Shown in pieces: positions 40,959 through 48,919 of a stretch of 64,000 nucleotides of DNA. Under the pieces are notes generated by a model, which was not told the origin of the DNA, did no database searches, and saw only the letters and a list, made by a program, of their open reading frames with translations. Source of the stretch: Thermocatellispora tengchongensis. Its GTDB lineage: Bacteria > Actinomycetota > Actinomycetes > Streptosporangiales > Streptosporangiaceae. The stretch covers positions 23,037 to 87,036 of the forward strand of contig NZ_JACHGN010000036.1 of the NCBI RefSeq assembly GCF_014202315.1, written 5' to 3'. Position numbers and translations under genes: made by a program. Every line of letters starts with the position of its first letter. Position 1 is the first letter of the stretch.

Positions 40959-41717
40959 TCAGGCGTTGGTGCCGCCGTCCACCGCGATGGCCGCCCCGGT
41001 GATGTACCGCCCCGACTCGCCCGCCAGGTGCGCGACGGTGGCCGCGATGTCGGCGGCCCGCCCGTACGAGCCCACCGCCGTCAGCGCCGCCTGCGCCTCG
41101 GCCCCCGGCCCGTCGGCCGGGTTCATGTCGGTGTCGATGGGTCCCGGGTTGATCAGGTTCGCCGTGATGCCCCGGGGGCCGAGCTCCCGGGCGAGGGCGC
41201 GGGTCAGCCCGGTGAGCGCGCTCTTGCTGGTGGCGTACAGGGTGGCGCCGGGGAAGGCCACCCGCTCGGCCAGGCAGCTCCCGATCGTGACGATCCGCCC
41301 GCCGTCCTCCATGTACGCGAGCGCCGCCTGCGCGGCGACGAAGGCGCCGCGCACGTTGACGGCGAGCACCCGGTCCACGTCGTCGAGCGTGAGGCCCTCG
41401 ACGGGCCCCAGCACCCCGGCTCCGGCGTTGTTCACCAGGATGTCCAGCCGGCCGAACTCCCCGGCGACCTCGCGGACGGCCGTGCGCACCGCCTCGCCGT
41501 CCCCGGCGTCGGCCCGCACGGCCATCCCGCGCCGCCCTGCTTCCTTGATCCGCGCGACCACCTCGGCCGCCTGCTCCTGCGACCGCTGGTAGGTGACGGC
41601 CACATCGGCCCCCTCCCGCGCCAGCCGCACCGCGACCGCCGCCCCGATCCCCCGGGAACCGCCCGTGACCAGGGCCACCTTGCCGTCAAGCCGCATGTCC
41701 AGCGTGATGTCGTCCAT
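40959..41717 (-). CDS. SDR-family oxidoreductase (FabG-like)
   Basis: A 252-residue short-chain dehydrogenase. TGGSRGIGAAVA binds the nucleotide, NNAGAGV is the N-N-A-G motif, and the Ser (IGSCLAE), Tyr and Lys (YATSK) triad is intact. The residue after the second beta strand (TYQRS) favours NADPH. It resembles FabG-type reductases. The substrate is unknown. Confidence 0.9.
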   Translation of the reverse strand: MDDITLDMRLDGKVALVTGGSRGIGAAVAVRLAREGADVAVTYQRSQEQAAEVVARIKEAGRRGMAVRADAGDGEAVRTAVREVAGEFGRLDILVNNAGAGVLGPVEGLTLDDVDRVLAVNVRGAFVAAQAALAYMEDGGRIVTIGSCLAERVAFPGATLYATSKSALTGLTRALARELGPRGITANLINPGPIDTDMNPADGPGAEAQAALTAVGSYGRAADIAATVAHLAGESGRYITGAAIAVDGGTNA

Positions 41718-41797
41718 GCGGCAATCCTCGCGGCGGCCCCCGTCCCGGCACCGGCGCGAATCAGACCAGTGATCTCACCGGAGCCGGAGGCCGGGCG

Positions 41798-43168
41798 TCA
41801 GTCCTTGATCGCGTGCCCGTGGTTCCGGCGCTGGACGTACAGGCGATTGTCCTCCGGTCCGGTCCACTCCACCCGTACGACGCCGGGCACGGCGGCGTCG
41901 GCGATGCGCGACGGGTCGGACCAGTAGCCGAAGTTGGGGTTGCGGAAGAACGTCGCCCACACCTGGCCGCTGCGATCGACGAAGAAGTTGTTGTGGCCGG
42001 CGCCGACACCCGCGGTCCACCGCCTGGAATACGGCCCCTCGAAACTGTCCGCGACGGCGACCACCGCGTCGTACTGGTACTGCACCCGGCCGGGGCCGGC
42101 CGGGTCGTAGGCGTACCGGGTGCTGCCGTCGGGGTTGGCCGATGACCGGTTCCACGCGGCGTGGAGGAGGAAGTACTTGCCGCCGTGCTTGAACACGTAC
42201 GCGCCTTCGAGGTACGGCTCGGGGGCATAGGGCATCTGCTGGAACCTCGGGAGGTTCGTCGCCGGGACGATGTCCTCCATGTCGTCCCGGAACTTCGCGT
42301 ACAGGTGGTTGTGCAGCACCAGCCACGCGTCGTCGCCCTCGGTGTAGAGGCTGCCGTCGATGTGGTGGTAGGCGCCGGGCGCGATGAAGTTGGGCCCCCC
42401 GATGAAGGAGTCGCCGAAGGGCTTGCCGAGGTTGCCCTCGACGAGCCGGTACGGGCCCTCGATCCCGCCCTCACTCACGAGCATGAACGAGCCGACCTTC
42501 CGGGAGTGGTCGCCCATGCACGCGACGATGTACCACTTGCCGCGGAAGTAGTGCACCTCCGGGGCCCACGCCTGGCCCCGCTTGCCGAACCGGTCGTCGT
42601 ACCAGTACTCCTGCCACGGAGCGACGACCGTGCGTCCGGGCCGGTTCTCGCCGGCGAACTCGGGTGACCACACCTTGCCCTTCTCGGCGCCGGGCCGGAT
42701 GCCGGTGGTGTCGGCCAGCCGCCACGGCCCCCGCAGCGACGGGGACACCCACACGAAGATGCCGTCGTTCCAGGGCGCGGCGGTGTCGAGCCCGGGGACC
42801 CGGGTGGTGCCCGTGGCGACGTAGATCGGACGGCCGTCGACGACGAAGCAGTTGACGTAGGTGTCGCGCATCCAGACCCGGCCGAGCCCTTCGTCACGGG
42901 GACGCAGTTCGAGCGGGAGGATGAAGGAGTTGTCCTCACGAGGCCACAGGTCCGGCCGGGTGTCGGCGAGGCCGTAGGGCTCCAGGTCGGGCCAGTTCGC
43001 CGGGTATCGCCGCTTCGCCGCGCTCTCCGCCGGCGCCACGTGCGCGGGACTTTCGGCGGACGCGGCGCGCGCGGCGGTCGCGGGCAGTGCCGCCGCTCCC
43101 AGCAACCCGGCGGCACCTGCCAGCAGAGACCGCCGGCCGAGGTGCACCCCGTTGTCGGAACCAGTCAT
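41798..43168 (-). CDS. Tat-exported GH43-like beta-propeller protein
   Basis: A 456-residue exported protein. The twin-arginine signal HLGRRSLLAGAAGLLGAAALPATAARA opens it. The rest is a five-bladed propeller of the GH43/GH117-type clan with blades showing WAPEVHYFRGKWYI, EGAYVFKHGGKYFLLHAAW and GHNNFFVDRSGQVWATFFR. Acidic residues (a DxD-like pair near the start of blade one, an Asp in the middle and a Glu in PYLEGAYV) fit an arabinan/xylan-type glycosidase active site. The exact substrate is open. The start at 43168 lies 9 bases after GGAGG. Confidence 0.82.
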   Translation of the reverse strand: MTGSDNGVHLGRRSLLAGAAGLLGAAALPATAARAASAESPAHVAPAESAAKRRYPANWPDLEPYGLADTRPDLWPREDNSFILPLELRPRDEGLGRVWMRDTYVNCFVVDGRPIYVATGTTRVPGLDTAAPWNDGIFVWVSPSLRGPWRLADTTGIRPGAEKGKVWSPEFAGENRPGRTVVAPWQEYWYDDRFGKRGQAWAPEVHYFRGKWYIVACMGDHSRKVGSFMLVSEGGIEGPYRLVEGNLGKPFGDSFIGGPNFIAPGAYHHIDGSLYTEGDDAWLVLHNHLYAKFRDDMEDIVPATNLPRFQQMPYAPEPYLEGAYVFKHGGKYFLLHAAWNRSSANPDGSTRYAYDPAGPGRVQYQYDAVVAVADSFEGPYSRRWTAGVGAGHNNFFVDRSGQVWATFFRNPNFGYWSDPSRIADAAVPGVVRVEWTGPEDNRLYVQRRNHGHAIKD

Positions 43169-44104
43169 CACTCACGTCCTCCCACATCGGCGCCTGCCGG
43201 GCGCGCCCCTGATGAGCGTCCCGATCGTGCGTGACAGGCCGAGGACGAGCGCCTTGCGCCCTCGCCGAAGCCGAGTGAAAGGGCCGCCCTGTAGCCGCAT
43301 GCGGAGAGTCTGCCGAAGTCGCGCAAATTTCGTCAATAACCCGGAAGAAATCCCCCGCCGGGCCTGTGGATGGACCCCGGAATGCGAAATCGCAGGTCAA
43401 GCGGTTGCGGGCGAGAAAACGGCACGGCCGTGCCCGTAACGTTCGCGTAACGGGCCCATCGCATCGCGTCGCACCGCGCGGTTGGGGAGCGTCCCGGCAC
43501 CGATGGATCCACCGGGATGTGGGACGGGACGCCCGCCGGACCCCGTGCCAACCCGCTGCCCTCCCGCCGCCTCCTCCGAACGCACACACCCCCCTGGGGT
43601 GGGAGTGTGCGAACGCGGGCGCTTCCTGGGGTGGGGGGTGCGAGGCGGCGCGTGCGTCGCCTTCGCGCCCCCTCCTCCGAACGCGGATACCCCCTGGGTG
43701 GGAGTGCACGAAGCGGTGGAGGGTTGGGCTTGGGCCGTGTGCCGGCACGGCCGGGCCGGCCCGGCCATGGCCGGCGAGGCCGGCGCTTGGCTGGTGTGCC
43801 GGCCTTCGCGGGTCACCGGCCGGCCACCGGCGAGTCGATCACCTTCGACTCGCGCGCACGTCCTGCCGCACGTGTTCGGCCGCTTCGCCCGCGGCGACGA
43901 CTCCCGTACGCGGCCGGGGGCGGGGGCCCGGCCGGGGCGCCCGGGGCGCGGTAGCCGGGCGGCACCGTGTTCACTCTCTCCCTGCCCCATGCGAAGGGCC
44001 CGTACGGCCTGTCATTCGGCTGACCTTCGGGTGACAGCCGGTTGCAAGCCGGACCCGTCACTGTGGACATCGCACCTGGAAGGCGTCGATGAGGAGCGAT
44101 GGGG
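43169..44104. repeat. 936-bp non-coding gap with CCTCCTCCGAAC repeats
   Basis: No credible gene is visible; open frames on both strands are low-complexity Pro/Ala/Arg translations. Two copies of a ~45-bp unit lie at 43570-43620 and 43671-43715, 101 bp apart. Each has CCTCCTCCGAACGC, a C-run/G-run hairpin (ACCCCC...GGGTGGGAGTG) and GAA(C)GCGG. The element resembles the one at 13744. GGCC-rich near-palindromes follow (~43740-43830). The gap ends with a UUCG-loop hairpin (44017-44040) before the next start. Confidence 0.6.
44017..44040 (+). other. TTCG-loop hairpin in the leader before the hot-dog-like gene
   Basis: CGGCTG and ACC pair with GGT and CAGCCG around a TTCG tetraloop, with a two-base bulge. 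It lies 64 bases before the start of the next gene and may shape its mRNA leader. Confidence 0.4.
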
Positions 44105-44863
44105 ATGGAAGCGCGAGAGCTGGTCGTACCGGAGCGGTACCGCGGCCCGGAGGGGATGGCCAACGGCGGCTGGATCTCCGGCATGCTGGCCAGTCACCTG
44201 CCGCAGAACGGGGTCGTGGAGGTGACGTTACGCGCGCCGACGCCGCTGGGCGAGAGCCTGCGCGTCACGCGTACGGACGACGGCGGCGTGGTGCTCGGCC
44301 GGGACGGCACGGTGCTGGTGGAGGCGCGGCCCGGCGGCCCGGAGCCGGAGGCGCCCCCGTTCGTGCCGCTGGACGTGGCCGAGAAGGCCGAGCGCGACTT
44401 CCCCGGCACGGCGGTGCACCCGTTCCCGGGCTGCTTCGCCTGCGGCGAGCGCGAGCCGGGCGACGGCCTGCGCATCCACCCCGGCCCGGTGCCCGCGCAG
44501 GCCCTGGGGACGGCCCCGGCGCCGGGCGAGGCCGCGGGGATGGTGGCCGCCACCTGGTACGCGCACCCGCTGCTCGGCGACTGGTCGGAGTCGCTGCCGC
44601 TGACCCACGTGTGGGGCGCGCTCGACTGCGTCGGCGGCTGGGCGCACATGCAGGGCGACGGCGGGGCCGCGCTGCTCGGCAGGCTGGCCGCGCGCGTGCA
44701 CCGCACGGTGTTCATCGGTCAGACGTACGTCGTCGTGGCGCGGCGCGAGGGCCGCGACGGCCGCAAGCTGTACTCGTCCTCGGCGATCTACCGCCCCGAC
44801 GGCCGGCTCGTGGCCGCCGCGCGGGCGACCTGGATCGGCGTGCCCGCAGGCCCAGCGGAATAG
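44105..44863 (+). CDS. Hot-dog-like conserved protein (thioesterase-type)
   Basis: A 252-residue protein containing FPGCFACGEREPGDGLRIHPGP, a C-x2-C-G motif with GDGLRI that marks a conserved actinobacterial family predicted to have the double hot-dog thioesterase fold. SLPLTHVWGALDCVGGWAHM and TVFIGQTYVVVARREGRDGRKLYSSSAIYR complete it. No catalytic proof exists for the family, so the thioesterase call is provisional. The ATG at 44105 is 8 bases after GAGGAG; 44099 is too close. Confidence 0.65.
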   Translation: MEARELVVPERYRGPEGMANGGWISGMLASHLPQNGVVEVTLRAPTPLGESLRVTRTDDGGVVLGRDGTVLVEARPGGPEPEAPPFVPLDVAEKAERDFPGTAVHPFPGCFACGEREPGDGLRIHPGPVPAQALGTAPAPGEAAGMVAATWYAHPLLGDWSESLPLTHVWGALDCVGGWAHMQGDGGAALLGRLAARVHRTVFIGQTYVVVARREGRDGRKLYSSSAIYRPDGRLVAAARATWIGVPAGPAE

Positions 44864-44883
44864 GGCGCGGCGGACCGGGTGCG

Positions 44884-46482
44884 TCATGCGGAGAGCGTGA
44901 ACCCGGTGTAGTCCTTCGCCGCTATGTCATCGCATATCTGGCGGTAGGTCGAAACTCCTCCGATGTACGGCATGAAGACGCGCGGCTTGCCGGGCACGTT
45001 CGCCCCCATGTACCACGAGTCGGCCATGGGATACAGCGTCAGGTCGCCCACCTCGCGCACGTGCCGGACCCACGCGTCCTGGGCCTCGGCGGTCGGCTCG
45101 ATCGCGGTGAGCCCGCGCTCGCGCAGGTACGCCAGGCAGCCGGCGATCCAGTCCACGTGCTGCTCGATCGAGACCATCATGTTGCTCAGCACCGACGGGC
45201 TGCCCGGCCCGGTGACGGTGAACAGGTTGGGGAAGCCCGCCACCCCCAGCCCCAGGTACGTCCGCGGCCCCTGCGCCCACTCCTCGCGCAGCGAGACGCC
45301 GCCCCGGCCGCGGATGTCGATCGCCGTCAGCGCGCCGGTCATCGCGTCGAACCCGGTCGCGAACACGATGCTGTCGAAGGCGTACTCGCGTCCGGTGGTC
45401 CTGACCCCGTCGGCGGTGATCTCCACGAGCGGGGTCTTGCGCAGGTCCACCAGCGTGACGGTGTCCCTGTTGAAGGTGGCGTAGTAGCCGGAGTCGAGGC
45501 ACGGCCGCTTGGTGCCGAACGGGTGGTCGCGTGGCGAGAGGGTCTCGGCCACCTCGGGATCGCGCACGATCTCGCGGATCTTGCCCCGGACGAACTCCGC
45601 CGCCGTCTCGTTGGCCTCCCGGTTCACCAGCAGGTCGGTGTACGCCGTGAGGATGGCGGTGAGGCTGCCGCGCCGCCACCGCTCCTCGTACGCCCGCCGC
45701 CGTGCCTCCTCGTCCGTCTCCAGCGCCGACGCGGTGGCGGGCTCGACCGGGATGCCGAACCCCGACTCCCGGGCCCGCCGCCGGTACTCCGGGTAGTTCG
45801 CCTTGCGCGCCCGCTGCGTCTCGGGGTCCAGCGGCCCGTTGTGGGCGGGGAGGCTGAAGTTGGGCGTGCGCTGGAACACCGTCAGCGAGGCCGCCTGCTC
45901 GGCGATGACCGGGATCGCCTGGATGCCCGAGGAGCCGGTGCCGATCACGCCGACCCGCTGCCCGGTGAAGTCCACGCCCTCGTGCGGCCAGTGCCCGGTG
46001 TGGTACCAGGCGCCGCGGAACCGCTCCAGGCCCGGCACCTCGGGCCGCTTCGACACCGACAGGCACCCGGTCGCCATCACCAGGAACCGCGCCGACGCCT
46101 CCTCGCCGGTGGCGGTGCGCACCTCCCACCGCCCCGCCGCCTCGTCGTACGCCGCCCGCGTCACCTTGGTCCCGAACGTGATGTCGCGCCGCAGGTCGAA
46201 CCGGTCGGCCACGTGCTCCAGGTAGCGCAGGATCTCCGGCTGCGCCGGGAAGCGCTCGGTCCACTGCCACTCCTGCTCCAGCTCGGGGGAGAAGGAGTAG
46301 GAGTAGTCCAGGCTCTCCACATCGCACCGGGCGCCGGGGTAGCGGTTCCAGTACCAGGTGCCGCCGACGCCGTCGCCGGCCTCGTACACCCTGGCGCTCA
46401 GGCCCAGGCCGCGCAGCCGGTGCAGCATGTACAGCCCCGCGATCCCGGCTCCGACCACGATGGCGTCGAACTCCCGCCGCAT
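44884..46482 (-). CDS. Baeyer-Villiger type flavin monooxygenase
   Basis: A 532-residue class B flavoprotein. It has the FAD motif VVGAGIAGLYMLHRLRGLG, the BVMO fingerprint FRGAWYHTGHWP (F-x-G-x-x-x-H-T-x-x-W-P form) and the NADPH motif VGVIGTGSSGIQAIP. It inserts oxygen next to a carbonyl to make an ester or lactone. It is 3 bases downstream of an esterase-type hydrolase that could open the product. The two form a ketone-catabolism pair. The substrate is unknown. Confidence 0.92.
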   Translation of the reverse strand: MRREFDAIVVGAGIAGLYMLHRLRGLGLSARVYEAGDGVGGTWYWNRYPGARCDVESLDYSYSFSPELEQEWQWTERFPAQPEILRYLEHVADRFDLRRDITFGTKVTRAAYDEAAGRWEVRTATGEEASARFLVMATGCLSVSKRPEVPGLERFRGAWYHTGHWPHEGVDFTGQRVGVIGTGSSGIQAIPVIAEQAASLTVFQRTPNFSLPAHNGPLDPETQRARKANYPEYRRRARESGFGIPVEPATASALETDEEARRRAYEERWRRGSLTAILTAYTDLLVNREANETAAEFVRGKIREIVRDPEVAETLSPRDHPFGTKRPCLDSGYYATFNRDTVTLVDLRKTPLVEITADGVRTTGREYAFDSIVFATGFDAMTGALTAIDIRGRGGVSLREEWAQGPRTYLGLGVAGFPNLFTVTGPGSPSVLSNMMVSIEQHVDWIAGCLAYLRERGLTAIEPTAEAQDAWVRHVREVGDLTLYPMADSWYMGANVPGKPRVFMPYIGGVSTYRQICDDIAAKDYTGFTLSA

Positions 46483-46485
46483 CGT

Positions 46486-47415
46486 TCACACCCCCTCGGG
46501 GGAGTCCAGGTGGGCCTGTATCGCGCGTACGACGTGGTCCAGCCCCTCGGTGTGGCCGGGCAGCAGGCCGACCATGCTGAAGAACCCGTGCATCTGGCCG
46601 GGGAACCGGCGCAGGTCCACGCTCACCCCGGCCTCGCGCAGCCGGGCGGCGTACGCCTCGCCCTCGTCGCGCAGCACGTCGTGCTCGGCGGTGAGCACCA
46701 CCGCGGGCGGCAGCCCGCTCAGGTCGCCCGCCCGCAGCGGCGACGCGTCGGGCCGCGCCCGGTCGGCCGGGTCGGGCGCGTAGTGGTCCCAGAACCAGGC
46801 CATGGTCTCGCGGGTCAGCATGACCTGGTTGGCCGGGTCCTTGTACGAGCCGTTGTCCATGTCGTGGTCGGTGACGGGGTAGACCAGCACCTGCATCGCG
46901 ATCCGCGGCCCGCCCGCGTCGCGGGCCCGCAGGGTCATGACCGCCGACAGGTTGCCCCCGGCGCTGTCGCCGGCCACGATCAGCGGCACCCGCGCCCCCG
47001 CGATCTCCTCGACCCGCTCCCCGGCCCAGCGCAGCGCGGTCCAGGAGTCCTCCACGGCCGCCGGGAAGCGGTGCTCGGGCGCCTTGCGGTAGTCGGCCAT
47101 GACCACGGCCGCGCCGGTGCGCCGGGCGAGAATCCGGCCCAGCGTGTCGTACTCGTCGATGTTCCCGATGACCCAGCCCCCGCCGTGGTAGTACACGATC
47201 ACCGCCCGGGGCGCGCCCTCCGGCGTCAGCACCCTGACCCGGAACCTGCCCAGATCGTGGTCCTCGACCCGCGCCATCTCCGGGCCGGGGCCGTACATGC
47301 CCGCGAGCATCGCGGTCAGCCCGCGCGCCTCCTCCGGGCTCATCTCGTGGAGCGGCTTGGCATCGCTCTCGGCCATCTGCGCCAGGAACGCCGTCGTCGC
47401 CTCGTCGAGGGCCAT
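46486..47415 (-). CDS. HSL-family alpha/beta hydrolase (esterase)
   Basis: A 309-residue hormone-sensitive-lipase-type esterase. The oxyanion motif is YYHGGGWVIG, the nucleophile Ser is in IVAGDSAGGNLS, the Asp is in VVLTAEHDVLRDEG and the His is in PGQMHGFFSM. It probably hydrolyses the ester made by the monooxygenase encoded just downstream, with which it is co-transcribed. A CRP-like site sits 14 bases before the start. Confidence 0.92.
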   Translation of the reverse strand: MALDEATTAFLAQMAESDAKPLHEMSPEEARGLTAMLAGMYGPGPEMARVEDHDLGRFRVRVLTPEGAPRAVIVYYHGGGWVIGNIDEYDTLGRILARRTGAAVVMADYRKAPEHRFPAAVEDSWTALRWAGERVEEIAGARVPLIVAGDSAGGNLSAVMTLRARDAGGPRIAMQVLVYPVTDHDMDNGSYKDPANQVMLTRETMAWFWDHYAPDPADRARPDASPLRAGDLSGLPPAVVLTAEHDVLRDEGEAYAARLREAGVSVDLRRFPGQMHGFFSMVGLLPGHTEGLDHVVRAIQAHLDSPEGV

Positions 47416-47428
47416 GGAACCACCTCGC

Positions 47429-47444
47429 TGTGATCTATATCACT
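47429..47444. promoter_or_regulatory. CRP-like operator before the esterase-monooxygenase operon
   Basis: TGTGATCTATATCACT matches the CRP form TGTGA-n6-TCACA at all but one position. On the minus strand the centre gives TATAGA, a possible -10. Binding would then block the promoter rather than activate it. A cAMP receptor protein is not encoded in the window. Confidence 0.5.
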
Positions 47445-47513
47445 TGCGACGGTAAAATGCGTTCTGTCTTGTGGCAATCACACGTTCCCGGTTTTCTCTG
47501 TGAAAAGCACGCA

Positions 47514-47544
47514 GCGTGCCTCCCCGCGATCGGGGAAGGCACGC
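47514..47544 (-). terminator. Intrinsic terminator of the small secreted protein gene
   Basis: A stem made by GCGTGCC/GGCACGC with an inner CCCC-GGGG helix, followed on the minus strand by TGCGTGCTTTTC, gives a short U-tract. Confidence 0.6.
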
Positions 47545-47564
47545 TGCCGGCGGGTCCGCGGGCC

Positions 47565-47816
47565 CTAGACGGCCGCGGGGGTCGTGTCCTCCGCGGCGCC
47601 CGACTTCTCCGGGCAGTCCTCCGGTGACCAGGTGTTCTCCGGAGACGGGTTCTCCGGAGGCGTGCTCTCCGGAGACGGGGGAGTGGACGGCTGCGCCGGG
47701 GTGGTCGGCTCCGCGGGGGTGGGGGCGCCGGCCGCCAGGGCGACGCCGCCGGTGGCGAGAAGCGCGCCGGCGGCCAGAGTGGCCGCTCCCGCTGCGATCT
47801 TCCACCTGGGTACCAT
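47565..47816 (-). CDS. Small Pro-rich secreted protein
   Basis: An 83-residue exported peptide. The signal reads KIAAGAATLAAGALLATGGVALAAG. The mature part is low-complexity PTPAEPTTPAQPSTPPSPEST-type, then has only one cysteine (EDCPEKSG). It is probably a cell-surface or spacer protein. No function is known. The start at 47816 has upstream ACGTA and a GGAAGG word. Confidence 0.55.
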   Translation of the reverse strand: MVPRWKIAAGAATLAAGALLATGGVALAAGAPTPAEPTTPAQPSTPPSPESTPPENPSPENTWSPEDCPEKSGAAEDTTPAAV

Positions 47817-47854
47817 ACGTACGTCCTTCCGTCGGTGAATGTTCCGGCTGAGGA

Positions 47855-47893
47855 CCCCGGGCGGCGCGGGGCACACCATCCCGCCGCCCGGGG
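47855..47893 (-). terminator. Terminator downstream of the GNAT gene
   Basis: A 12-bp stem CCCCGGGCGGCG / CGCCGCCCGGGG with a 15-base loop separates the GNAT gene from the small secreted protein gene on the minus strand. Confidence 0.6.
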
Positions 47894-47969
47894 CTCACTC
47901 CATGGGAGCAGTCACGGCCGCAAAACTTCGTAAGCGAGACCGAAAGCCGGGATAAGGACGCGTCGTCGG

Positions 47970-48785
47970 CTACCCGAAGTGGACGCCGGCGAAGTCCATG
48001 ACCGGGCGGTAGCCGAGGGCCTGGTAGATGGAGTTGGACGTCGGGTTCGACAGGTCCGTGAACAGCAGCAGCCGCGTGGCGCCGGCCCGCTGCGCCGTCT
48101 CGCTGGCGGCGTGCGTGGCGGCGGCGCCGTAGCCCTTGCGGCGTGCCTCGGGGGGCGTGTAGACCGGGCCGATCCGCGACATCTCGACGATGGGGGTCGA
48201 GTAGCACGCCAGCGACACGGGCGCGCCGCCGTCCTCCCACAGGACCAGCTCGCCGGCGACGATCCGGGCGCGCACCTGGTCGGTGGGGTCGGGGTCGGTG
48301 TTGGAGGGCTCCGCCTCGGCCAGGAACGCCCGGTACCAGGCCACGCAGAGGTCCAGGTCCCGCAGTTCGGCCGGACGCGCCGTCCCGGCGGGCCGCGGGG
48401 ACGGCGGGGTCAGGGTGCCCAGGGCGTACAGGCGCATGGCCATGCGGTCGTGCTCGGGGCGGGGCCAGGCGGCGGCGAACTCCTCGGCCTGGGCGACCGG
48501 CCCGTTGACCCCGGGGATCTCGCGCCCGGCGAGGGCCTGGGCCAGGGCGGCGGCCGAGCCGGGGGACGGGGTGGCCAGCAGCAGCGGGTACGCCGTCGTC
48601 TGCACGGCCACGCCGTGGATCTCCTCGCCGTCCTCCAGCCAGGCCAGCAACACCTCCGGCCACACGCCGGCGCGGGCGCGGGCGAGCACGGTCAGCGGGA
48701 CCGTGGAGAGCACCGGATCACGGCGCAGAAAGTCCTCCGCGCGCTCGGGAAACGCGTCGAGCCGGTCGGTGATTGTCCATTTCAT
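47970..48785 (-). CDS. GNAT-family N-acetyltransferase
   Basis: A 271-residue protein with a helical N-terminal part and a C-terminal GNAT domain. The acetyl-CoA loop motif is RIGPVYTPPEARRKGYGAAATHAASETAQRAG (the R/Q-x-x-G-x-G/A form as RRKGYGAA), followed by LLLFTDLSNPTSNSIYQALGYRPVMD, the usual last strands. The acceptor substrate is unknown. It is divergent from the PAS-phosphatase gene. Confidence 0.88.
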   Translation of the reverse strand: MKWTITDRLDAFPERAEDFLRRDPVLSTVPLTVLARARAGVWPEVLLAWLEDGEEIHGVAVQTTAYPLLLATPSPGSAAALAQALAGREIPGVNGPVAQAEEFAAAWPRPEHDRMAMRLYALGTLTPPSPRPAGTARPAELRDLDLCVAWYRAFLAEAEPSNTDPDPTDQVRARIVAGELVLWEDGGAPVSLACYSTPIVEMSRIGPVYTPPEARRKGYGAAATHAASETAQRAGATRLLLFTDLSNPTSNSIYQALGYRPVMDFAGVHFG

Positions 48786-48919
48786 GGGGAAAAGTGTGCC
48801 AAGAATCCCCGGACTTCATCAGAGACGTTGTCGCTGGTCGAGGGGTAGCGTGAGCACATATATCCGGCGTGCAGGGGCATAGGAACCTGACGGGGGAGCA
48901 CGCGGGGGTTTGGACGACG

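Noticed and set aside
43482..44225. Protein-coding gene in the repeat-bearing gap
   Set aside because: Overlapping frames translate the same repeats into unrelated Pro/Ala-rich text, with no ribosome site or domain.
44089..47433. A 1114-codon open frame on the plus strand across the hot-dog, monooxygenase and esterase genes
   Set aside because: It is a shadow; its translation lacks any domain and covers well-supported minus-strand enzymes.
47470..47482. Second CRP site TGTGGCAATCACA
   Set aside because: Half-site spacing is 13 bases in total rather than the 16 needed for TGTGA-n6-TCACA.
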